From the NCBI GenBank assembly GCA_900320055.1, contig ONQS01000035.1:1-46419 (forward strand): DNA of 46,419 nt, given 5' to 3'. Positions 33,355 through 40,824 of this stretch are shown here, piece by piece (positions within the stretch are counted from its first letter, which is position 1; each line of letters opens with the position of its first letter). The position numbers and the translations under genes were made by a program. The notes below the pieces were generated by a model. The model saw nothing but the letters and a program-made list of their open reading frames with translations. It searched no databases and was not told the origin of the DNA. The DNA comes from an uncultured Prevotellaceae bacterium. GTDB lineage: Bacteria; Bacteroidota; Bacteroidia; Bacteroidales; Muribaculaceae.

Positions 33355-34071
33355 CATCACCCCTGCCGTGAGGCACGGGTGAGGCAACACCTGGCCCGGG
33401 AAGGGCGAAATCATACTAAGTGCTTTTAAAGGTTTGTTAATACAGATAGATACCCTGCCAGCCGTGAGGCTCGCAGGTGGACATTACCCGTCCTGCTGGG
33501 GTACTTGCAGGTTCTTCGTGGATGGGAGTGTCGGTAACGCGCTCCATTGCTCAATGAGGCTCCGGACATCCACGAACCCCATCACTGCTGGTCGGGGTGA
33601 GCGGTAACGCCACCCTCGGAATAAATGATAACAGGCTTCGGCCTGCCACGCTCAAAAAGTCTCGCACGGCCAGCAGAACCCATCACATCGACACGGGCAA
33701 GACTTGTCTTGCTGTCCGCCACCCGTGGCGATGAAATTAAAGCGCGCCAGCGGTTTAATCAGCAATTATGCGTTGACGATGAGTATCACAGGCATGGCGC
33801 GCTATCAGAGCCGATGTTGGCGGCTTCGGCTCAACCCATCACACGGCAGGATGGCGGGAACGGCAACGCCCCGCTGAACAACAACCACAGCCGCAAGGCT
33901 GTGCTCTCGAGAACATAGGACATCCTGCCTAATCATCACGCCGAGGGTGCCCAGTAACCGTATCGCAAGGCCTGGGGATAACATCTCACCACCCTCGGCG
34001 AACTCATAGGCCTACCACAGCCATGGGAGGGCGGGGCCTCACCCCTATAACGTTCCAACGCCCTCCCTTTT
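33355..34071 (+). ncRNA. Candidate large multi-domain noncoding RNA (region B)
   Basis: About 700 nt without a credible gene hold at least nine domains closed by perfect stems. Closing stems: 33358-33381; 33454-33477; 33515-33524 with 33567-33576 (10 bp); 33585-33591 with 33670-33676; 33686-33697 with 33722-33733; 33741-33749 with 33795-33803 (9 bp); 33808-33814 with 33826-33832. Then 33845-33853 with 33921-33929 (9 bp, three-way junction); 33939-33949 with 33990-34000 (11 bp); and 34025-34033 with 34059-34067 plus TTTT, a likely terminator. Inner hairpins carry GTGA, GTAA, GCAA and TTCG tetraloops. CATCAC recurs before five domains. The style recalls GOLLD/ROOL RNAs of phages; family membership is untested. 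Confidence 0.65.
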
Positions 34072-34084
34072 CATCGCATCCTTG

Positions 34085-34185
34085 CAAGGTGGCCGAGTTG
34101 CCGGCCTTAACGCAGCGCTTTTTGTAAAAGAGTTGGAGTGGCAGCGAGCCACGGAAGACCCGCTTGGTCGAGTACCAGGCCGCGT
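34085..34185 (+). ncRNA. Class-II tRNA-like sequence lacking an acceptor stem
   Basis: GGTGGCCGAGTTGCCGGCC resembles a Ser/Leu-type D arm. CTTTTTGTAAAAG resembles an anticodon arm with TGT (Thr). GTGGC/GCCAC (34138-34152) could be the long variable arm and CTTGG-TCGAGTA-CCAGG (34163-34179) a T arm. No matching acceptor strands are found. It is probably a decayed tRNA or a mimic. Confidence 0.35.
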
Positions 34186-34337
34186 AACATGAACGGTATT
34201 TTCCACATCTAATGTGGTGCGTTTTATCGCAGTGACATTTATCGCAGTGGTACGCTACAAGTTACCTAAAGGTATGATTGAAAGAATTGACATTTTAATT
34301 CACTTAATCCACCCTCCCTGCTGTGAAGCGATGGCAC

Positions 34338-34463
34338 GGGGATGAAGACCTGCACGATGGGCAATGCAGGTAGCAGATTGGCGAGGGAGAGACTCGCACC
34401 ATTACCACTTGAGCCAATCTGCGAAGTAGCGATGAGCAGCGGGTCCAATTCCCGCCATCCCCG
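34338..34463 (+). ncRNA. 126-nt tRNA-like RNA with expanded arms
   Basis: A 7-bp acceptor GGGGATG/CATCCCC (34338-34344 with 34456-34462) and a T arm GCGGG-TCCAATT-CCCGC (34439-34455) are perfect, with discriminator-like G at 34463 and CAA after it. In place of D and anticodon arms there are CCTGCA/TGCAGG (34349-34370) and a 10-bp stem GCAGATTGGC/GCCAATCTGC (34373-34422). The latter contains a small GAG/CTC hairpin. The length and arms exclude a normal tRNA. An insertion in a tRNA or a tRNA mimic is possible. Confidence 0.55.
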
Positions 34464-34493
34464 CAACAAACACATTTTCTTTCCGTGTTTCGG

Positions 34494-34533
34494 GTCCCGT
34501 GCGCTGCCAGTAACCTCGGCCACGGGACTTTTC
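34494..34533 (+). terminator. Terminator at the end of structured region B
   Basis: GTCCCGTG (34494-34501) and CACGGGAC (34521-34528) form a perfect 8-bp stem, followed by TTTTC. Confidence 0.75.
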
Positions 34534-34535
34534 TA

Positions 34536-34550
34536 AAGTCAAACATTTAA
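34536..34550 (+). promoter_or_regulatory. Leader element copy 2 before the HNH gene
   Basis: AAGTCAAACATTTAA lies 17 nt before the ATG at 34567, directly after a terminator. No -7 box is seen between the two, so expression may depend on read-through. Confidence 0.65.
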
Positions 34551-34566
34551 TGAAATATCAACATAT

Positions 34567-35223
34567 ATGGCAAGAAAAATAATTCCAGACCTCAGTGGTC
34601 AGAGATTTGGTCGCTATCTCGTTCTTCGAAAAGACGAAAACAGATGCGACTCCAGAGGGCGACATGATTTCTATATTTGCAAGTGTGATTGTGGCGCAAT
34701 TCGTTCTGTCAAAAAGTATGATCTTTTATGCGGAACAAGCAAAAGCTGTGGATGTGCGACAAAAGAACGTATTAAAGCCGCTGATTTCAAACATGGCTAT
34801 TCGAGGACGCGACTTTATCACATTTACCAAATGATGAAATACCGCTGCTATAATCCAAAATATTCAAGTTTTAAGGAATATGGCGGTCGTGGTGTAACTG
34901 TCTGCGATGAGTGGCTTTCAGACCCTATGAACTTCATCCGCTGGGCGCTCAATAACGGCTATGATGATACGTTAAGCATCGACCGGATTGATGTGAATGG
35001 GAACTACGATCCTAATAATTGCAGGTGGGCAACCAGTAAGGCCCAGCAACGTAACAAGAGAAAAGCCTTTTTAATCGTTTTTGATGGAGTTGAGCGGTCG
35101 TTTGCTGACGTATGCGATGAGAACGGTGTTAGCAGAAGAAACGCTTGGCAACACTGGATGAGACACAAGGACAAAACAAAACTTGTCGAATACATAAAAA
35201 GTCATGCGCTTTCAGCTTCGTAA
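34567..35223 (+). CDS. HNH homing-type endonuclease
   Basis: This 218-residue protein is of the phage HNH/AP2 type. An N-terminal zinc-type part (YICKCDCGAIRSVKKYDLLC, then SKSCGCATKER) resembles DNA-binding domains of homing endonucleases. The core RLYHIYQMMKYRCYNPKYSS, GGRGVTVCDEWL and SIDRIDVNGNYDPNNCRWAT is the widely spread phage HNH module. The C-terminal KAFLIVFDGVERSFADVCDE is a target-recognition-type repeat. Its place directly after the structured RNA region and its many mobile relatives suggest a selfish gene. It overlaps the helicase gene by 20 nt. Confidence 0.8.
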   Translation: MARKIIPDLSGQRFGRYLVLRKDENRCDSRGRHDFYICKCDCGAIRSVKKYDLLCGTSKSCGCATKERIKAADFKHGYSRTRLYHIYQMMKYRCYNPKYSSFKEYGGRGVTVCDEWLSDPMNFIRWALNNGYDDTLSIDRIDVNGNYDPNNCRWATSKAQQRNKRKAFLIVFDGVERSFADVCDENGVSRRNAWQHWMRHKDKTKLVEYIKSHALSAS

Positions 35224-36427
35224 TTATCAACAACGGGCAAGCGACGCTGCGGTGAACTACTTCACGAGCAACACCAAGGGCAACGGACTGCTGATCCTGC
35301 CGACTGGTGCAGGAAAATCACTGGTGATTGCCGACATCGCCTCCAAGATTGACGAGCCGCTGATCGTGCTGCAGCCGAACAAGGAAATCCTGGAACAGAA
35401 CTACAAGAAGCTGCTCTCATATGACGTGTTCGACTGCTCAATCTACTCTGCGAGCCTCAACCGAAAGGAAATCAACCGCATCACATTCGCTACCATTGGC
35501 AGCGTGATGGGCCACTTGGACGATTTCAACGTGTTCCACAAGATCATCATCGACGAGTGCCACCTGGTCAACCCAGGTGAGGGGCAGTACAAGGAGTTCA
35601 TCGAGGCCGTCGAAGGCCGCAAGGTGGTCGGACTGACCGCCACACCGTTTCGCCTCGGCCAGACGATAGACCCCAAGACGATCAACTGGAAGGTGCCGCA
35701 GTACGGCAGCATCCTCAAATTCATCACCCGCACACGTCCCCGCATCTTCGACAGGGTGCTCTACTTCTGCCAGGTGCGTGAACTGCTCGACAAAGGCTAC
35801 CTCGCACAGATGCGCTACTTCGACATGGTCAAGATAGAGGGTGAGCGCGTGAAGATGGAAAACGTGAAGCTCAACACCACCGGTGCCGACTATGATGAGA
35901 AATCGCTGAAGGCTGAGTTTGAGCGAGCCGACTTCTACGAATACACCCTGCAGATCGTCAACAGGGTGCTTCACCCGAAGGATGGCAAGCCGAGGAACGG
36001 CATACTGGTGTACACGAAGTTCGTCGAGGATGCCGAGCGGTTGACCTGGGACCTCGACGGCGTGTGCGAGATGGTATCAGGTTCGACGCCCATGAAGAAG
36101 CGAGAGGCGATACTTGAACGCTTCAAGAGTGGCGAGACCAAGGTAGTAGCCAATGTAGGGGTTCTGACTACAGGCTTCGACTATCCGGCACTGGACACGA
36201 TCGTTTTGGCCAGGCCCACGATGTCGCTTGCACTCTACTACCAGATGGTCGGCCGTGCCATCCGTCCCTATCCTGGTAAGGTGGGCTGGGTGATTGACCT
36301 CTGCGGGACTGTTTCCAAGTTCGGCGAGGTGGCAGACTTGGAGGTGGACCAGGAAGGAGCCAACAAATGGATCATCACCGGCACCAAGGAAAAGAAACAA
36401 CTGACTAACATAATAATGAGGAAATGA
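35204..36427 (+). CDS. DEAD/DEAH-box superfamily 2 helicase
   Basis: This 407-residue phage helicase is of the SSL2/UvsW-like type. It has a Q-motif-like start RFQLRNYQQRASDAAVNYFT, Walker A LILPTGAGKS near residue 30 and the DECH box in IIIDECHLVNPGEG near 113. Motif III is GLTATPFRLG and motif VI is QMVGRAIRPYPGK near 345. It probably unwinds or remodels DNA during element replication. It overlaps its neighbours on both sides (20 nt and 4 nt), consistent with one operon. Confidence 0.9.
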   Translation: MRFQLRNYQQRASDAAVNYFTSNTKGNGLLILPTGAGKSLVIADIASKIDEPLIVLQPNKEILEQNYKKLLSYDVFDCSIYSASLNRKEINRITFATIGSVMGHLDDFNVFHKIIIDECHLVNPGEGQYKEFIEAVEGRKVVGLTATPFRLGQTIDPKTINWKVPQYGSILKFITRTRPRIFDRVLYFCQVRELLDKGYLAQMRYFDMVKIEGERVKMENVKLNTTGADYDEKSLKAEFERADFYEYTLQIVNRVLHPKDGKPRNGILVYTKFVEDAERLTWDLDGVCEMVSGSTPMKKREAILERFKSGETKVVANVGVLTTGFDYPALDTIVLARPTMSLALYYQMVGRAIRPYPGKVGWVIDLCGTVSKFGEVADLEVDQEGANKWIITGTKEKKQLTNIIMRK

Positions 36428-36990
36428 GAGGCAACAAATTTTTCGCAAAGAAGGTTTACATCGTGCCAGGCAGCGCACACCGCTTCCGCACCGAGCACGA
36501 TGCCAAGTTCTACTGCCAGCAACGTGGCATAGACTTCGCCACCGTTGAGAAATACGACTCAACGAAAGAGTATGAGCGTTGGCTGTATCTTCAGCAGGAA
36601 CAACGCTTGGGACACATCAGCGGTCTGCAGCGTCAGGTCGAGTACGAGCTCATTCCCGAGAAGAGCGAACAGGTCTATGTTCGTGACCGCATCACCAAGG
36701 ACTGGATAGTGCAGAACGAGCATTACCCGACGCAGAAGGCTGCACACGCCCGCTGCAAGGAGTTGGGCATCCAGTACGCCTCGGCGCAGTGCGCCAAGAA
36801 GGTCGAGAAGGTGTTCAAGAAATCGGTCATCGAGAAGAACGCCGTTTACACCGCCGACTTCGTGTATGTGCGTGACGGTGCCACCATCGTCGAGGACTGC
36901 AAGAGTGAGATTACCAGGAAGGAGGCCGACTACGTCCTCCGCCGTAAGCTGATGCTCCATGTGCATAACATCCGAATTCTTGAGACATGA
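36424..36990 (+). CDS. DUF1064-like nuclease-type protein
   Basis: This 188-residue protein shows the DUF1064 pattern. The HISGLQRQVEYELIPEKSEQ segment near residue 60 is followed by YTADFVYVRDGATIVEDCKS near 145 (a PD-(D/E)XK-like D...DxK core). KEADYVLRRKLMLHVHNIRI closes it. A lineage-specific insertion (about 80-135) with a PTQKAAHARCKELGIQYASA segment separates the two halves. The family is thought to act as an endonuclease or resolvase in phage replication. It overlaps the helicase gene by 4 nt (ATGA). Confidence 0.65.
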   Translation: MRGNKFFAKKVYIVPGSAHRFRTEHDAKFYCQQRGIDFATVEKYDSTKEYERWLYLQQEQRLGHISGLQRQVEYELIPEKSEQVYVRDRITKDWIVQNEHYPTQKAAHARCKELGIQYASAQCAKKVEKVFKKSVIEKNAVYTADFVYVRDGATIVEDCKSEITRKEADYVLRRKLMLHVHNIRILET

Positions 36991-37003
36991 AAACGACAGC
37001 ACT

Positions 37004-37786
37004 ATGGAAGACGGATGGATCAAGATTTATCCTCACCGCCTGTTGGAGTGGGAGTGGTACGATGACGCGAACATGTTCCGGCTGTTCATGCACCTGCTCC
37101 TGAAAGCGAACTACAAGGATAAGCAATGGCACGGGATCACCATAAAGCGTGGCCAGTTGGTCACGTCCCTGGTGAACTTGAGCGCTGAAACGGGCCTGTC
37201 TTTGCAAACAGTTAGGACTTGTTTGGCCAGATTAACAATCACTGGCGAGATTAACAAACAAGTAACACACAAATACACATTGTTAACTGTCTGTAAATAT
37301 GGCAAATATCAGCAAGGGCAACAAGACAGCCAACACGCAACTAACACGCAACTAACAACAACTTCAGAAACTAAGAATAATAGAAAGAAAGAAATAATAA
37401 AAACATCTACTAACGTAGATGCAAAAAGGCCAAGTTTTGTTGAGCCTGCTTTTGAAGAGTCATTTTCTGCATGGCTGGAGTATAAGCATCAGCGCCGGGA
37501 GTCTTACAAGAGTGACATGTCGCTGAAGGCTTGCTATAACAAACTTGTCAAGCTCGCTGGTGGCGACCCCGCCGTGGCGATGGCTATCGTCGAGCAATCA
37601 ATGGCTAATAACTGGGCGGGACTGTTCCCGCTTAAAAACGAGAGACCGAATGGAACCGCAATCAATCAACCAACTGGTGACCCGAGGCGACAGGAACGTA
37701 TGCAGCTCGCCGAGGGATATGCAGCAACTATCGCCCGACTTGCGGCGGAGGACGACGCTCGTGCTGCAAACGTACGGCAGCCGTGA
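37004..37786 (+). CDS. Phage replication initiation-type protein (DnaD/winged-helix)
   Basis: This 260-residue protein starts with a winged-helix region (EDGWIKIYPHRLLEWEWYDD, FRLFMHLLLKANYKDKQWHG, KRGQLVTSLVNLSAETGLSL). It is typical of phage primosome/replisome-organiser proteins. An Asn/Thr/Gln-rich linker and a C-terminal helical domain (SFSAWLEYKHQRRESYKSDM) follow. The ATG at 37004 starts the conserved part; an in-frame ATG at 36959 would overlap the preceding gene. It probably loads the replicative helicase at the element origin. The 3' end overlaps the next gene. Confidence 0.7.
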   Translation: MEDGWIKIYPHRLLEWEWYDDANMFRLFMHLLLKANYKDKQWHGITIKRGQLVTSLVNLSAETGLSLQTVRTCLARLTITGEINKQVTHKYTLLTVCKYGKYQQGQQDSQHATNTQLTTTSETKNNRKKEIIKTSTNVDAKRPSFVEPAFEESFSAWLEYKHQRRESYKSDMSLKACYNKLVKLAGGDPAVAMAIVEQSMANNWAGLFPLKNERPNGTAINQPTGDPRRQERMQLAEGYAATIARLAAEDDARAANVRQP

Positions 37787-38393
37787 GAACTTCATGAAGG
37801 TTTTCGACCCGATGCTGCAGTTGACGGCCGGGCGCGACCCCGAGCACGCCATCTTGAGCGAGAAGGCCCCGTCGCTTGTCGTTATGAAGAAGGCATACGG
37901 CGACAACTTCCCCGTGATGTGGCTCATGCAGCAGATCCTGGAACTGGTCGTCTATTCCAACTCCAAGGGGACGCTGAACGACTACCAGGCAGAGTTCCTC
38001 GCCAACGCCATCGTCAACGAGTACTACTACCTCAAGGCCTCCGAGCTGCTGCTGTTCTTCTATCAGTTCAAGACCGGCAAGTACGGACGTTTCTATGGTG
38101 TCGTTGACCCTATGATGATAACGCAGGCCCTGGAAGTGTTCGTCACCGAGCGAAAGCGTGTGATTGAGCAGAGCGAGAAGGCGCAGGAACGTGCCGAACA
38201 GGCCGAATGGGCTAAGACGAAGGTCAGTCCCGAGGAATGGTGCCGACGCGTCGGCTTGCCTGAGTGCCACAGTGCCATCGAGGTGATGCGGATGCGTGAC
38301 CGGATCATCAACTTCATCGAGGGCGTTGTCTGGTGCATCAACTTCATGTGGACTTTGGTTAATGCGCCAAGCACTTACAGAAATCCACGTTAA
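37650..38393 (+). CDS. Unknown helical protein overlapping the replication gene
   Basis: This 247-residue protein starts MEPQSINQLVTRGDRNVCSS and contains LVLQTYGSRENFMKVFDPML and NDYQAEFLANAIVNEYYYLK. Similar phage proteins often lie next to DnaD-type initiators and may work as helicase loaders, but I recognise no defined family. The long helix ERKRVIEQSEKAQERAEQAE (about 165-185) suggests a coiled coil. With this start it overlaps the previous gene by 137 nt in another frame; a later start (ATG 37719) cuts the overlap to 68 nt. Its stop lies in the GTTAAA of module copy 2. Confidence 0.6.
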   Translation: MEPQSINQLVTRGDRNVCSSPRDMQQLSPDLRRRTTLVLQTYGSRENFMKVFDPMLQLTAGRDPEHAILSEKAPSLVVMKKAYGDNFPVMWLMQQILELVVYSNSKGTLNDYQAEFLANAIVNEYYYLKASELLLFFYQFKTGKYGRFYGVVDPMMITQALEVFVTERKRVIEQSEKAQERAEQAEWAKTKVSPEEWCRRVGLPECHSAIEVMRMRDRIINFIEGVVWCINFMWTLVNAPSTYRNPR

Positions 38394-38498
38394 AAAGAGT
38401 TGGTGCGACGCAAAAAGGGCGAAAATCAGAACCGCCCAAGGTTACATCAGTATTAACTTTACAGTGCAACCAATATAAAAGTCAAACATTTAATTCTT
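38389..38498 (+). promoter_or_regulatory. Promoter-leader module copy 2
   Basis: GTTAAAAAGAGTTGGTG (38389-38405), inverted repeat GGGCG/CGCCC (38417-38437), -7-like TAACTTTA (38454-38461), leader AAGTCAAACATTTAATTC (38479-38496), then ATG 38499. The GTTGGTG to -7 distance is again 55 nt. Confidence 0.7.
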
Positions 38499-40448
38499 AT
38501 GAACGAGACAACCAAGAAACAATTCGACGAGCTGAAGGCCAAGAACCCGGACGCAGTCCTGCTATTCCGCGTGGGAGACTTCTACGAGACCTACTACGAT
38601 GACGCAGTCACGGTGTCTGATGTCTGCGGCCTTACGCTCACCAGGGTTGACTCCACATTCCACTACAAGGAGCCAGCCTACATGTGTGGTTTCCAGCACC
38701 ATGCGCTCGACACCTACCTGCCCAAGCTGGTGCGTGCAGGACAGCGCGTGGCCATCTGCGACCAACTGAATGAACCAACGGCCAAAGAGCCGAAAACAAG
38801 TCAAACATTTAATTCAAAGCGAAACATGGAAAAGAAGAATGAAATCAAGAATGTGCCCATCAGCGCCATTCAGCCGAGTCCTCGAAACCCTCGCAAGACC
38901 TTTGACGAGGTTAGCCTCCAGGAACTCGCCGACAACATCAAGCAACAAGGATTGTTGCAGCCTATCACCGTGAGGCCCATCATTGACCTGGCCGACCAGG
39001 AAGGCAACCTCTGCAAGTATGAGGTTGTATGCGGTGAACGCAGGTTCCGAGCCGTCAAGATGAACGGCGACGAGACCATCCCCTGCATTGTGAGAGACCT
39101 CGACGACGAGACCGCCTATGAGGTGATGATTACGGAGAACCTACAACGTAAGGACATTGACCCGATGGAAGAGGCGTTTGCCTTCAATGAACTTGTCAAG
39201 GCCGGGAAGTCCTGTGATGAGATTGCCCAGCGTTTCGGCAAGCCTCTGCGCTTCGTTCAGTCGCGCGTCAAACTCGCAACCCTCATCCCCGAGGCGAAGA
39301 AACTCGTAACCGATGGGAAAATGGACATCGGTTGTGCGCAGATCATCTGCAAACTCAATGAGAGTGACCAGAAGCGCTTCATTGAAGCCTACGAGTACCG
39401 AGGTGAATACAACAAAATGCAGGCAAAGCAGTTCACCGATGGCATTTTCCGTTACTTGAGAAATGCCCCCTGGGACAATGACTACACTGGTGGCTGCAAT
39501 CGTAAATGCGCTGATTGCCCCTTCAACAGCAACAATGCTGGCTGCTTGTTCTATGACATGTCCGGTGATGGCAGGTGTACCAATGCCGAGCAGTTCAGGG
39601 TTAAGCTCAACCAGTTCTACTATGACCTCATCAACAACGAGCGAGATGTGCTGCTCAGAGCTGATGAGGACTTTGTGAAGGACGGAACCTGCATTGTGTC
39701 TTCGTGCTCCTATGGCGACAAGGAACTGTGCGAGAAAATTCTCAAGCCGTTCAGGGATGAAGGCTTCAAGGTCGTTGATCGTTCCGATGTGTTCGACTGG
39801 GGCGAACTTGACGAGGAGGACGATGCCGAGGAAATCAACGAGAACAAGGACAAGATGTACCGCTGCGTGATAGTGTCCTCATATTACAGGGGTAACCTTG
39901 AAGTACGCATCGCATGGCTTGACTTCAAGGGCGAACCCGAAGAGGTTGACCCAACCGCTGTGGAGGCGAGGAAACTGGTGGCAAAGAGAGAACATCTCAT
40001 CACCCAGCGCAGCGAAGCCGTTCTCAAGGCTCTTCGTGAAGTCATCGAGAAGGGCACTGAATGTGACACCGAGGACCTATACGAGTCCGAGAGGGTTGCT
40101 CTCTGCACCAAAATACTGATGAGCCTTCCGTACCCAACGCGCCACGATCTTGGCGCAGACGATGCGAAGAAGTCGGCCAAACTTGCACTTGCCGGATTGA
40201 GGAAAGATGGCGATGGGTATCTGTTCAAGACCTTGCGCCTCTTCATCCAGTGCACCCTCATGGGGCATAATGACTATGAAGGTGTCGGCATGGCAACTGT
40301 TGAGAAGGTCGCCGAACAATGGGACTATGATAGTGCCGTTGATGCGAAAGCAAAAGCCATGCACAAGTTCGAGAAGCGCATCCAAGATGTAGAGTCAAAA
40401 CTCACCGCCCTGGGCTACAATGCCGAGGGCAAGAAACTCGACTTCTGA
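38499..40448 (+). CDS. MutS domain I fused in frame to a ParB-family protein
   Basis: Residues 1 to about 95 match MutS domain I, the mismatch-reading domain ([40 protein letters not shown]). Residues from about 110 are a ParB/Spo0J N-terminal domain ([33 protein letters not shown]) followed by a helix-turn-helix ([20 protein letters not shown]). A Cys-rich stretch ([17 protein letters not shown]) and a long unassigned C-terminus follow. The join is encoded by a copy of the AAGTCAAAC leader, so the ORF may be two genes that lost a stop. A ParB-only product from ATG 38826 is likely. Function in partitioning or gene control is unknown. Confidence 0.75.
   Translation: MNETTKKQFDELKAKNPDAVLLFRVGDFYETYYDDAVTVSDVCGLTLTRVDSTFHYKEPAYMCGFQHHALDTYLPKLVRAGQRVAICDQLNEPTAKEPKTSQTFNSKRNMEKKNEIKNVPISAIQPSPRNPRKTFDEVSLQELADNIKQQGLLQPITVRPIIDLADQEGNLCKYEVVCGERRFRAVKMNGDETIPCIVRDLDDETAYEVMITENLQRKDIDPMEEAFAFNELVKAGKSCDEIAQRFGKPLRFVQSRVKLATLIPEAKKLVTDGKMDIGCAQIICKLNESDQKRFIEAYEYRGEYNKMQAKQFTDGIFRYLRNAPWDNDYTGGCNRKCADCPFNSNNAGCLFYDMSGDGRCTNAEQFRVKLNQFYYDLINNERDVLLRADEDFVKDGTCIVSSCSYGDKELCEKILKPFRDEGFKVVDRSDVFDWGELDEEDDAEEINENKDKMYRCVIVSSYYRGNLEVRIAWLDFKGEPEEVDPTAVEARKLVAKREHLITQRSEAVLKALREVIEKGTECDTEDLYESERVALCTKILMSLPYPTRHDLGADDAKKSAKLALAGLRKDGDGYLFKTLRLFIQCTLMGHNDYEGVGMATVEKVAEQWDYDSAVDAKAKAMHKFEKRIQDVESKLTALGYNAEGKKLDF
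38798..38815 (+). promoter_or_regulatory. Leader element copy 3, inside the MutS/ParB frame
   Basis: AAGTCAAACATTTAATTC is identical to the leader of module copy 2. It is read in frame as part of [11 protein letters not shown], 10 nt before the ATG at 38826. Confidence 0.75.
38826..40448 (+). CDS. ParB-family protein, internal-start form
   Basis: This is the probable second product of the preceding frame: 540 residues from ATG 38826 ([20 protein letters not shown]). The start follows a full leader element, and the sequence around it (GAAACATGGAAAAGAA) is almost the same as at the DUF1071 gene start (29769). The domains are as given for the long form, without MutS domain I. Which form dominates cannot be told from the sequence. 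Confidence 0.6.
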   Translation: MEKKNEIKNVPISAIQPSPRNPRKTFDEVSLQELADNIKQQGLLQPITVRPIIDLADQEGNLCKYEVVCGERRFRAVKMNGDETIPCIVRDLDDETAYEVMITENLQRKDIDPMEEAFAFNELVKAGKSCDEIAQRFGKPLRFVQSRVKLATLIPEAKKLVTDGKMDIGCAQIICKLNESDQKRFIEAYEYRGEYNKMQAKQFTDGIFRYLRNAPWDNDYTGGCNRKCADCPFNSNNAGCLFYDMSGDGRCTNAEQFRVKLNQFYYDLINNERDVLLRADEDFVKDGTCIVSSCSYGDKELCEKILKPFRDEGFKVVDRSDVFDWGELDEEDDAEEINENKDKMYRCVIVSSYYRGNLEVRIAWLDFKGEPEEVDPTAVEARKLVAKREHLITQRSEAVLKALREVIEKGTECDTEDLYESERVALCTKILMSLPYPTRHDLGADDAKKSAKLALAGLRKDGDGYLFKTLRLFIQCTLMGHNDYEGVGMATVEKVAEQWDYDSAVDAKAKAMHKFEKRIQDVESKLTALGYNAEGKKLDF

Positions 40449-40792
40449 TGGAAACGAGGATCAACGACTACGAGAGGGATGTGCTTGTCCCTCTCGTTTG
40501 CGACATACTGAGGAACGCCCCGTGGACGATGTCGGCCCTGTCGATAGCCGAGGCCATCCGTCGCCAGGGGCACCCTGCGAGCACAAGGCAGGTGCGCCGT
40601 GCCATCAACTACATCAGGGTTAATGGCATCATCCCCTGCGTCGCTTCCAGCCCAAAAGGTTTTTTCGTGGCTTCTAACGAGATTGAGATCAGCGAGTGCA
40701 TATCAACCCTTGAGGCTCTTGCCGACTCCATACAGGAAGTCATTGAGGCCCTGCGAGGGCAGATGTACAACAAGTTCGGGTTTAGGCTATGA
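40448..40792 (+). CDS. Winged-helix-type small protein
   Basis: This 114-residue protein has a predicted winged helix (MSALSIAEAIRRQGHPASTR, QVRRAINYIRVNGIIPCVAS, KGFFVASNEIEI). A short C-terminal helix follows (ECISTLEALADSIQEVIEAL). It starts in the last base of the ParB stop (TGATG arrangement), so translation is coupled. The RQGHPASTRQVRR part is the likely recognition helix. A role in transcription control of the element is plausible but unproven. Confidence 0.65.
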   Translation: METRINDYERDVLVPLVCDILRNAPWTMSALSIAEAIRRQGHPASTRQVRRAINYIRVNGIIPCVASSPKGFFVASNEIEISECISTLEALADSIQEVIEALRGQMYNKFGFRL

Positions 40793-40824
40793 AACTACTG
40801 TTAAACTAAACACTCAACAGCACT

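Noticed and set aside
33625-33918. Plus-strand 97-residue open frame in region B
   Set aside because: It crosses four perfect stem domains, has no start-site signal or recognisable domain, and its composition follows the RNA stems.
34120-34200. Possible fourth promoter module (TGTAAAAGAGTTGGAGTGG, then TAACATGA 53 nt later)
   Set aside because: Spacing is 53 rather than 55 nt, the -7 box is poor and no leader or start codon follows. The sequence is better explained as part of a tRNA-like element.
33088-34533. Ribosomal RNA, CRISPR array or group II intron
   Set aside because: No rRNA core sequences, no equal-length repeats with spacers, and no reverse transcriptase or domain V-like hairpin. 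Group I intron is not excluded and is named as a test.
34266-34546. Minus-strand open frames over the tRNA-like RNA at 34338
   Set aside because: Antisense-tRNA-type product; the perfect acceptor and T arm are on the plus strand.
34567-35223. IscB/TnpB-type RNA-guided nuclease beside the RNA region (HEARO-like)
   Set aside because: The protein has an HNH of the homing/AP2 type and is only 218 residues. No RuvC motifs are seen.
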